From NCBI GenBank assembly GCA_937859895.1, contig CALMAV010000194.1, positions 1-7,570 on the forward strand: a DNA stretch of 7,570 nucleotides, read 5' to 3'. The stretch comes from an uncultured Bryobacterales bacterium (lineage in GTDB: Bacteria > Acidobacteriota > Terriglobia > Bryobacterales > Bryobacteraceae). A program made the position numbers and the translations under genes. Within the stretch, counting starts at the first letter, position 1. Each line of letters starts with the position of its first letter. The notes beneath the pieces were generated by a model. That model did no database searches and was not told the origin of the DNA. It worked only from the letters and a program-made list of their open reading frames with translations. Below, one piece after another: positions 1 through 5,527 of the stretch.

Positions 1-3
1 GGG

Positions 4-699
4 CTACCGTGACCGCACCACCCGCAGGTTCGCGAAATAGCCGCCAGATCCCTCACCGACCCAGAGCCCGATTGATCCATGTGTATGATCGCTTAGTTCA
101 TCAATAACAAGGCAGAGCCCTGTTGCGCTATTCACGAAGACGCTTACTTTCGGTCGCTCAATGACGATACGGGCGTGAAACCACTGATTGCCGTCGAGTT
201 CAGGGACTACTGCATTTTCATACTTGCCAGGGTGTTCTGACCGCAGTCTCTCCCAAGGCCACTCCGGATGGGAAACGTATTGAACGGCATGGCTGTGGCG
301 CTCCGGATTTGTTGCGCGAAAGTTGAACGGCCTAAAGTACGCCGCATCGTAGGTTCCCGCATTCGCTACGCGGGACGCGATGCCGACGAAGCTCCCCTGT
401 ATAGGCTGACTGCGACCCAAGATGTCAACGTCTATAACTCCATTCGCGAAATCATAGCCCTCGAGCCAAACTAGGCCAATGCCTTCACCTTCGCTCAGTT
501 TAAGTGCGCGCTTGCCTTTGACGTTTACAACCGATGCCGTGCGGTTGACGATCTTCCATCGTTGATCTTTACCAACAGCGGTCAGGTCCAGTTGCTCTGT
601 CGATTGAGCGACTGCAGGTACTTGGCGCACTAGCAATTCAAAGCTCATGAGGAATAACAGGGCTGTTACCGACACGATCTTCGTCACTTGTGAAGTCAC
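4..699 (-). CDS. Secreted concanavalin-like (DUF1080-type) jelly-roll protein
   Basis: A 231-residue protein with an N-terminal signal peptide: a hydrophobic stretch at about residues 8-22 and a likely cleavage after VPAVA (residue 31), so it probably acts in the periplasm or outside the cell. The mature part reads as one beta-sandwich domain. Recognisable pieces are VWLEGYDFANGVIDVDI (77-93), a FVGIASR strand (104-110), YFRPFNFRATNPERHSHAVQ (121-140), the PGKYEN turn (157-162), WFHARIVI (173-180) and the closing GSIGLWVGEGSGGYFANLRV (208-227). I associate this pattern with DUF1080/family-16-like sugar-binding or glycosidase folds, but I see no obvious catalytic acid pair, so binding rather than hydrolysis is possible. 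The start is GTG, overlapping the pyrC stop codon as GTGA. No Shine-Dalgarno is seen, which fits translational coupling. The next ATG (codon 18) would destroy the signal peptide. The stop is TAG at 4-6. The fold call is good; substrate and role are unknown. Confidence 0.85.
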   Translation of the reverse strand: MTSQVTKIVSVTALLFLMSFELLVRQVPAVAQSTEQLDLTAVGKDQRWKIVNRTASVVNVKGKRALKLSEGEGIGLVWLEGYDFANGVIDVDILGRSQPIQGSFVGIASRVANAGTYDAAYFRPFNFRATNPERHSHAVQYVSHPEWPWERLRSEHPGKYENAVVPELDGNQWFHARIVIERPKVSVFVNSATGLCLVIDELSDHTHGSIGLWVGEGSGGYFANLRVVRSR

Positions 700-1985
700 A
701 ATTTATCGAACTGCCACACAATCTCGCCGCCAACAATTGTGGCTAGTTGCCCACCACGAAAATGGCGCTTATCGAATGGGCTATTACGGCTCTTTGATGG
801 TGAACGTGACAGATCGTAAGTCCATTTGTGGTCCAAACCAAACACGGTGACGTCAGCCCGCGCACCTATTTGAAGCGTTCCGCCAGGAAGTGAAAGGACG
901 CTCGCCGGCTTACAAGTTAACATCGAGACTAAGTCGGGCAAACTAGCTCTTCCGCTGTGATACAGCTTTTCCAGAGCAAGCGGCAGTGCCGTCTCCAAGC
1001 CAATAATGCCAAACGGACAGCGCTCAAACTCCTGCATCTTCTCAGCTCCTGGATGTGGCGCGTGATCGGTTGCAATAGCATCAATCGTGCCGTCGATCAG
1101 GCCCGAGATAACTGCGTCCACATCGCGCCGGTCACGCAGCGGGGGCTTCATCTTGTAGTTGCTGTCGTACGGCGGCATGTCTGCATCCGTTATCACAAAA
1201 TGGTGAGGCGTAGCTTCGGCCGTCACCCGCAAGCCTCGCGACTTAGCGTATCGAACCATGGCCACTGCGTTCTCTGAAGAGATGTGAGCAACGTGGTAAC
1301 GGCATCCAGTGACCTCGGCAAGAATAAGGTCACGCGCCACCATCACGTCTTCTGAACTACGTGGAATCCCGCGCAGGCCCAGGCGCGTTGACTGCACGCC
1401 TTCATGCATGTCGCCCCCGGCGCTCAAGTGCAGATCCTCACAGTGCTCAATCAGCGGCATGTTGAGGGAGCCTGCTAACTCCATCGCACGCCGAACCATG
1501 CGCGCATTCATCACCGGCTTGCCATCGTCGGAGATGGCAACAGCACCGGCCTGCTTCATGGAAGCAATCGCGGACAGTTGTTCGCCCGCGCTCTCCTTCG
1601 TAATTGCGCCAATAGGATAGACGTTTACTGCCGCGTGTCGCCGGGCTTGAGCGCGGATGTAATTCGTGACAGTTGCATTGTCGTTGACCGGCTGAGTATT
1701 CGGCATACAGCAGATACCGGTGAAGCCGCCCGCAGCAGCTGACCGTGACCCGCTCTCGATCGTCTCGGCATGTTCAAAGCCCGGCTCACGCAGGTGAACG
1801 TGAATATCGATCAGACCGGGACAGACCACGGAGCCGCTTGCGTCGTATTCGGAACTGCCGCCCGGATTGGCGATGCTCTCGGCGATCTCTCGAATGGTTC
1901 CGTCTTCGATTGCAATGTCGCAAACGCGATCAAGGTTCTGCGACGGATCAATCACGCGTCCGTTTCGGATGATAAGCCGGCTCAT
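696..1985 (-). CDS. pyrC: Dihydroorotase, class I
   Basis: Cytosolic zinc amidohydrolase that interconverts N-carbamoyl-L-aspartate and L-dihydroorotate, the third step of de novo pyrimidine synthesis. The 429-residue length is usual for the family. The class I signature DIHVHLREPG lies at residues 60-69 with metal ligands H62 and H64 and substrate-binding R66. Further expected ligands are the Asp of ISDDGK (153/154), H181 in IEHCED, H231 or H234 in YHVAHIS, and D307 in ATDHAPH. CMPNTQP (93-99) and EATPHHF (257-263) are also family hallmarks. All key residues are present, so this is an active enzyme and not one of the inactive PyrC-like partners found with some aspartate transcarbamoylases. 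The ATG start overlaps the pyrB stop by 4 bases, and its own stop overlaps the next gene by 4. No clear Shine-Dalgarno is seen, so initiation is probably coupled to pyrB translation. In Aquifex, the class I enzyme forms a complex with the transcarbamoylase, so physical association with PyrB is possible here. Confidence 0.97.
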   Translation of the reverse strand: MSRLIIRNGRVIDPSQNLDRVCDIAIEDGTIREIAESIANPGGSSEYDASGSVVCPGLIDIHVHLREPGFEHAETIESGSRSAAAGGFTGICCMPNTQPVNDNATVTNYIRAQARRHAAVNVYPIGAITKESAGEQLSAIASMKQAGAVAISDDGKPVMNARMVRRAMELAGSLNMPLIEHCEDLHLSAGGDMHEGVQSTRLGLRGIPRSSEDVMVARDLILAEVTGCRYHVAHISSENAVAMVRYAKSRGLRVTAEATPHHFVITDADMPPYDSNYKMKPPLRDRRDVDAVISGLIDGTIDAIATDHAPHPGAEKMQEFERCPFGIIGLETALPLALEKLYHSGRASLPDLVSMLTCKPASVLSLPGGTLQIGARADVTVFGLDHKWTYDLSRSPSKSRNSPFDKRHFRGGQLATIVGGEIVWQFDKL

Positions 1986-2896
1986 TGCAGCAACACTCGC
2001 TCAAGTACGGCCATCCGCACAGCAACGCCATTCTCCACTTGATTCAAGATGGCCGAGCGCTGGGAATCGGCAACCTCGGAGGAGATTTCGCGGCCTCGAT
2101 TAATTGGCCCCGGGTGCATCACGATTACGTCGGGCTTGGCCTTTTCCATATGTTCGGGCCGTAAGCCGAAGAACTGAAAATATTCGTTCGCCGGGAACGA
2201 TGTTTCGTGCTGGCGTTCGAGTTGCACGCGCAGCATCATAATGACGTCGGCACCTTCGATAGCTTGCACCATGTCACTGGTCAATTCGATACCGGGTGCA
2301 AGCTCCTTCATCTCGCGAGGCATCAGAGAAGCCGGCCCGCAGAGCACGATGCTCACCCCATACTTTGAAAGGAGAAAGACATTCGAGCGGGCAACCCGGC
2401 TGTGCGCGATGTCTCCGATGATGGCGACGCGAAGGCCTTCCAGAGTGCCGCGGCGGTCAAGGATGGTACGCGCATCGAGCAGTGCTTGCGTTGGATGCTC
2501 ATGTGTTCCATCGCCGGCATTCACGAAGGGAATTGGCAGATAGCGCGACAGAAAATGAGGAGCGCCGGAGGCCGAGTGGCGCATAACGATGGCATCCGGC
2601 CGCATCGCACCGAGGGTATTCAGCGTATCGACAAGCGACTCACCCTTAGAAACGCTGGATCCAGCAGCGGTGATGGAGAGGACGTCGGCACCTAATCGCT
2701 TCGCAGCAATTTCGAAACTGGTGCGGGTCCGGGTAGAGGCTTCAAAAAAAAGGTTGACTATCGTCTTGCCACGTAGGTAGTCGTACTTTTTGATCGGCTC
2801 GCCCCGCGGTGGCTGAAAATCTTTCGACCGCGCCAGGATCTCGTCAATCTCATCCCGTTCCAGGGACTCGATGTCAAGCAGGCCGCCCTTGGTCAT
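1982..2896 (-). CDS. pyrB: Aspartate carbamoyltransferase catalytic chain
   Basis: Catalyses carbamoyl phosphate plus L-aspartate to N-carbamoyl-L-aspartate in the cytosol, the first committed step of pyrimidine synthesis. The 304-residue length is that of a catalytic chain alone. The carbamoyl-phosphate signature FEASTRTRTSFE is at 51-62 (S54, T55, R56, T57, R58). The mobile-loop lysine is in SVSKGES (K84), followed by R106 and HPTQALLD (134-141), with H134 and Q137 in their usual places. The aspartate-domain motifs are GDIAHSRVARSN (161-172), the MLRVQLERQ loop (221-229) and MHPGPINRG (260-268). The numbering nearly matches the E. coli enzyme, so nothing essential is missing. No pyrI regulatory chain is in the window. 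The ATG overlaps the pyrR stop as ATGA, and the gene's TGA overlaps the pyrC ATG, so it sits in the middle of a coupled pyrRBC unit. Allosteric behaviour cannot be read from the sequence. Confidence 0.97.
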   Translation of the reverse strand: MTKGGLLDIESLERDEIDEILARSKDFQPPRGEPIKKYDYLRGKTIVNLFFEASTRTRTSFEIAAKRLGADVLSITAAGSSVSKGESLVDTLNTLGAMRPDAIVMRHSASGAPHFLSRYLPIPFVNAGDGTHEHPTQALLDARTILDRRGTLEGLRVAIIGDIAHSRVARSNVFLLSKYGVSIVLCGPASLMPREMKELAPGIELTSDMVQAIEGADVIMMLRVQLERQHETSFPANEYFQFFGLRPEHMEKAKPDVIVMHPGPINRGREISSEVADSQRSAILNQVENGVAVRMAVLERVLLQ

Positions 2897-3477
2897 GCTG
2901 GATCGGCGCCAGTCAAATCTGGGCTGTCTTCTATCCGTTCGACTAGCATGACTTTCTCCTGCCCATCGATCTCCTGGAACTTAACTTCGATGATTTCATT
3001 GTGGCTGGTCTGTACCATGCGGCCGACGTAACGCGCCTCGATGGGTAGTTCTCGATGCCCACGATCAATCAACACCAACAATTGAACGCGTGCTGGGCGG
3101 CCATGATCAAACAGAGCGTCCAGGGCAGACCGGATGGTGCGGCCGGTGTACAACACGTCGTCCATTAGAATGACGTCCTTGCCGACGATTGAGAAGTCTA
3201 TTTGCCGCGCGTTGACCACTGGGCGCTCGCCAACGGTGGAGAGATCGTCCCTATAAAGATTAATGTCCAGAAAGCCGACCGGGGTTGTGCACTCCTCAAG
3301 GCTCTGGATCTTTGCCGCAAGCCGTTCAGCTAGTGGAACACCGCGTCGCTTAATGCCAATAAAGGCTAGCTGCTGTATGTCAGTCGTCTTCTCCAGGATC
3401 TCGTGAGCCAGACGAACCAGCGTGCGATCAATCTCCGACGCACTCATCAGCTGCTTTTTTTCACGTAGGCTGGGCAT
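2893..3477 (-). CDS. pyrR: PyrR: uracil phosphoribosyltransferase / pyr operon regulator
   Basis: Member of the PyrR family, which makes UMP from uracil and PRPP and in Bacillus binds pyr leader RNA in response to UMP. With the ATG at 3477 the protein has 194 residues. Landmarks are VRLAHEILE (21-29), FIGIKRRGVPLAERL (39-53), the PRPP-binding loop VILMDDVLYTGRTIR (102-116) with the DD pair, and LIDRGHRELPI (136-146). The frame can also start at a GTG at 3495 (6 residues longer) or at an ATG at 3447. I chose 3477 because it best fits the usual length before the first helix; none has a good Shine-Dalgarno. The stop overlaps pyrB by 4 bases, and the upstream gene ends only 35 bp before the GTG. 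Several positions that contact RNA in Bacillus PyrR appear changed here (see findings), so the enzymatic role is surer than the regulatory one. Confidence 0.93.
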   Translation of the reverse strand: MPSLREKKQLMSASEIDRTLVRLAHEILEKTTDIQQLAFIGIKRRGVPLAERLAAKIQSLEECTTPVGFLDINLYRDDLSTVGERPVVNARQIDFSIVGKDVILMDDVLYTGRTIRSALDALFDHGRPARVQLLVLIDRGHRELPIEARYVGRMVQTSHNEIIEVKFQEIDGQEKVMLVERIEDSPDLTGADPA

Positions 3478-3530
3478 AATAGAGCGGACCGTCACGCCAG
3501 ATTAACATGTCGAATTTGGCAGGCGTCCCG

Positions 3531-3866
3531 TTAGGCTTTTAGGCGACCACGAATCTTACGCGCAAGCTTTTCAATCTCTTCTGTCTTGCGAAGTGACGAG
3601 ACCGAAACGATATGGCTGCCAGCGTTCTTAATCTCATCTCGCAGGCTTTCTGCTGCTGTTACCAGCGCGTCCGCATCCTTCATCGACTGTTTGTAGTCCT
3701 CTCTGGCAATCGCGTCCTTTTGCGACTTGCCGTCGGGTAGACGTGCCTCATCGGTGGTGTCGGTCTGGTGCCTACGAGAGTGCGCGGGATCCTGGTCCAG
3801 GATCTGTCCGCGTGCTGCCAGAGCTGCTACTAAACTGACGAAGAGATTGCGGCGACCCACACCCAT
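3531..3866 (-). CDS. Small exported helical protein, first gene of the pyr cluster
   Basis: A 111-residue protein of unknown function. The first 20 or so residues (GRRNLFVSLVAALAARGQ) have two arginines followed by a hydrophobic stretch, as in a signal peptide or N-terminal anchor, so export is likely. A polar, proline-containing linker follows (about 24-47). Residues 48-111 are highly charged and helix-prone: EDYKQSMKDADALVTAAESL, then SSLRKTEEIEKLARKIRGRLKA at the end. The regular spacing of A/L/I residues suggests a coiled coil or helical bundle. I recall similar C-termini in acidobacterial hypothetical proteins, but cannot verify this here. The ATG at 3866 lies just beyond the divergent inverted repeat, and no Shine-Dalgarno is visible. 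The stop is 35 bp before the longest pyrR start, with no terminator between, so co-transcription with pyrRBC is likely. It carries an internal 17-bp palindrome (3788-3804). Confidence 0.75.
   Translation of the reverse strand: MGVGRRNLFVSLVAALAARGQILDQDPAHSRRHQTDTTDEARLPDGKSQKDAIAREDYKQSMKDADALVTAAESLRDEIKNAGSHIVSVSSLRKTEEIEKLARKIRGRLKA
3788..3804. repeat. Perfect 8+1+8 inverted repeat inside the small first gene
   Basis: GATCCTGG at 3788-3795 and its exact reverse complement CCAGGATC at 3797-3804, separated by one base. As minus-strand RNA it could fold into a 7-bp stem with a 3-nt loop, about 60-80 nt after the start codon of the small protein (codons of QILDQD). It could be a protein-binding site or an mRNA hairpin; chance is also possible for a repeat of this size. 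Confidence 0.6.
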
Positions 3867-3875
3867 ACGGTTGCT

Positions 3876-3894
3876 ATCATAAGCGACTTATGAT
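3876..3894. promoter_or_regulatory. 19-bp perfect inverted repeat in the divergent hom / pyr-side intergenic region, candidate operator and promoter core
   Basis: ATCATAAG (3876-3883), spacer CGA, CTTATGAT (3887-3894): two perfect 8-bp arms. Each arm reads TATGAT outward on its own strand (3889-3894 on plus, 3881-3876 on minus), a close match to a -10 box. On plus, an extended -10, TGCTATCAT (3872-3880), also overlaps the left arm. I see no convincing -35 box on either strand. The element lies 9 bp from the start codon of the small gene and 30 bp from the hom ATG, an ideal place for a dimeric regulator to control both. The repeat itself is certain; the role is inferred. Confidence 0.6.
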
Positions 3895-3910
3895 TTGGAC
3901 GACGGCCGGC

Positions 3911-3916
3911 AAAGGG
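3911..3916 (+). promoter_or_regulatory. Ribosome binding site that decides the hom start
   Basis: AAAGGG ends 8 nt before the ATG at 3925. The alternative in-frame TTG at 3895 directly abuts the inverted repeat and has no such site. The ATG also places MEVTVGLIGLGNVGQG at the N-terminus, as is normal for homoserine dehydrogenases. Confidence 0.65.
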
Positions 3917-3924
3917 CTGACCGC

Positions 3925-5223
3925 ATGGAAGTAACGGTAGGTCTGATTGGACTGGGCAACGTAGGGCAGGGAACGTTACAGATTCTTACTGAGAATGCAA
4001 AGTCTATTACGGAGAAGCTTGGTTTTCCCCTTACTGTAAAAGCGGTTTGCAGCCGCACTGTGGAAAGCAAAAAAATAGCTTGCCCGAGCAGCGTGATCCG
4101 TACCGTAAACTGGCGCGAAGTTGTGGCGCATCCGGGCATCGACATTGTCGTAGAAGCAATTGGCGGCACCGCTACGGCGCGCTCCATCATTGAGGGTGCG
4201 CTCGGTCAAAGAAAGTCGGTGGTTACCGCGAACAAGGAATTGATGGCGCTGCGTGGTGCCGAGCTCTGGTCGTTAGCCAATGCCAATGGGGTAAACATCG
4301 CTATGGAAGCGAGTGTGGCGGGCGGCATTCCAATACACACGGTTCTGCGCGAGGGTATTGCCGGCGACAAAGTAGTGGAGCTCTATGGCATTCTGAACGG
4401 CACCAGCAACTTCATTCTTACCGAGATTGAAAAGAGTAAAGCAGCGTTCGACTCCGTTCTGGCCGAGGCGCAACAGCTCGGGTACGCAGAGGCTGATCCA
4501 TCGGCTGATGTTGACGGGTTAGACGCGCGTTCGAAGCTGGCGATTTTGGCTGCATTGGCGTTTGGTGAAGACTTAAAGCCATCCGATATCTACACAGAAG
4601 GCATACGCCGCGTGATGCCGGTGGACTTTCAATATGCTCACCAGTTAAAGCACACTATACGATTGCTCTGCCTAGCGCGGCAGACTGAGGATGGGCTGGT
4701 GCTTTCAGTACGGCCCAGCCTGATTCCCCGGGATGCGATTCTCGCTAATGTAACTGGCGCTTACAATGCTATCTGGATTCGAGGTCTGTACGGGGAAGAT
4801 ACCTTTTACTATGGACGCGGCGCCGGTTCAAAGCCCACGGGTGTTGCTGTTGTAAGTGATTTGATGCGAGTGGCTCGCGAGATCCGCTTTGGCAGTCCTG
4901 ATCGTGTAAGCCCATTTGCGCATGAGCGTCTAGGGGCGTACAAGCCGTTGCCAATTCCGACGCAGAAGCTACCTTACTATCTGCGCTTTCGAGTAGAAGA
5001 CAAAGCCGGGATTATCGCAACACTAGCGACCATTCTGGCTAAGCACAACATCGGTATCGATGCCGTGCTGCAACTGCCCCGCGAGGACTGGCGCGATCTG
5101 CCTTTTGTGGTAACTACTGAACCGGCCCGCGAACAGGCGATCCGGGACGCATTAATTGAGATTCGCTCGGCCGATTTCCTGATCGAACCGCCCTTCGCTA
5201 TGCCGATGCAGCGAGGGTTCTGA
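3925..5223 (+). CDS. hom: Homoserine dehydrogenase with C-terminal ACT domain
   Basis: Reduces L-aspartate 4-semialdehyde to L-homoserine with NAD(P)H in the cytosol, feeding threonine and methionine synthesis. The 432-residue length matches the monofunctional bacterial enzyme. The Rossmann dinucleotide motif GLIGLGNVGQG is at 6-16. VVTANKELMA (99-108) holds the conserved lysine K104. GILNGTSNFI (155-164) is a family signature. GYAEADPSADVDGLDARSK (186-204) carries E189, D200 and K204, which align in spacing with the catalytic and substrate residues of the yeast enzyme. The ACT domain (about 352-425) begins YLRFRVEDKAGIIATLATIL and is the usual site of threonine feedback control. No aspartokinase fusion is present. 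The start at 3925 is chosen for its AAAGGG site and family fit; a TTG at 3895 would add 10 residues. thrB and thrC are not adjacent: a tRNA gene follows. The gene is divergent from the pyr-side cluster across the inverted repeat. Confidence 0.96.
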   Translation: MEVTVGLIGLGNVGQGTLQILTENAKSITEKLGFPLTVKAVCSRTVESKKIACPSSVIRTVNWREVVAHPGIDIVVEAIGGTATARSIIEGALGQRKSVVTANKELMALRGAELWSLANANGVNIAMEASVAGGIPIHTVLREGIAGDKVVELYGILNGTSNFILTEIEKSKAAFDSVLAEAQQLGYAEADPSADVDGLDARSKLAILAALAFGEDLKPSDIYTEGIRRVMPVDFQYAHQLKHTIRLLCLARQTEDGLVLSVRPSLIPRDAILANVTGAYNAIWIRGLYGEDTFYYGRGAGSKPTGVAVVSDLMRVAREIRFGSPDRVSPFAHERLGAYKPLPIPTQKLPYYLRFRVEDKAGIIATLATILAKHNIGIDAVLQLPREDWRDLPFVVTTEPAREQAIRDALIEIRSADFLIEPPFAMPMQRGF

Positions 5224-5230
5224 CCCGGTC

Positions 5231-5245
5231 CGGCCAGCTTGGCCG
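5231..5245 (+). other. Short hairpin after hom, without a T-tract
   Basis: CGGCCA (5231-5236), loop GCT, TGGCCG (5240-5245): a perfect 6-bp GC-rich stem starting 8 bases after the hom stop codon. No run of T follows, so it is not a standard intrinsic terminator. It may stabilise the hom mRNA 3' end or be incidental. The rest of the 65-bp gap before the tRNA holds only weak promoter-like hexamers (TTGGCC at 5239-5244 and TAGGAT at 5261-5266, spacing 16) that could serve the tRNA. Confidence 0.35.
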
Positions 5246-5288
5246 ATGCGATTCCTATGTTAGGATTGCAAAAGACCGCGCCTTTTCC

Positions 5289-5381
<93 letters not shown>

Positions 5382-5426
5382 GCTAATCAGAACAGCTTCT
5401 CTTTCTACCTAATCCTCACTGGACGA

Positions 5427-5440
5427 CCTTAGACTTAAGG
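5427..5440. repeat. Small inverted repeat upstream of the receptor gene
   Basis: CCTTA (5427-5431), four bases, TAAGG (5436-5440). The arms are perfect but short. It lies about 90-100 bp upstream of the receptor start codon, where an operator could be, but chance is a fair explanation. Confidence 0.3.
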
Positions 5441-5460
5441 CGAGCCTATGCACACCCCTT

Positions 5461-5483
5461 GTTTCTCCGCTTCTAAAAGAAAC
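5461..5483. repeat. Inverted repeat in the putative receptor promoter region
   Basis: GTTTCT (5461-5466) and AGAAAC (5478-5483) are perfect arms 11 bases apart. The inner TTCTAAAAGAA (5471-5481) is itself symmetric. It lies 45-67 bp upstream of the receptor ATG in an AT-richer stretch. A -35-like TTGTTT overlaps it at 5459-5464, but no -10 box stands at a proper distance, so I do not call a promoter. Confidence 0.35.
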
Positions 5484-5527
5484 GTGTGATACAGTTTTTA
5501 ACCGTTCAGGTCACTTTGGGGGCAAAG

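Noticed and set aside
957..2780. Plus-strand open frames of 63-106 codons opposite pyrC and pyrB
   Set aside because: Antisense to two enzymes with complete catalytic motifs. Their compositions are arginine- and serine-rich, as expected from reverse reading of GC-rich codons.
3698..3706. CCAGAGAGG on the minus strand, identical to the core of the Bacillus PyrR RNA-binding loop, about 190-220 nt upstream of the pyrR start options
   Set aside because: The bases around the CAGAGA hexaloop do not pair as the motif requires (only two of four expected stem pairs form), and the stretch is ordinary coding sequence for AREDY in the small protein. Probably chance.
3895..3924. In-frame TTG start adding 10 residues to homoserine dehydrogenase
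   Set aside because: The TTG touches the inverted repeat, has no ribosome site, and the extra residues (DDGRQRADR) do not resemble the family N-terminus. The ATG at 3925 has AAAGGG at good spacing.
3888..4209. Two overlapping minus-strand open frames opposite the start of hom
   Set aside because: They lie antisense to a clear enzyme gene, have no recognisable domains and no ribosome sites; shadows of the hom codon pattern.
5231..5245. Hairpin after hom considered as a Rho-independent terminator
   Set aside because: The stem is good but short and is followed by ATGCGATTCC, with no T-tract.
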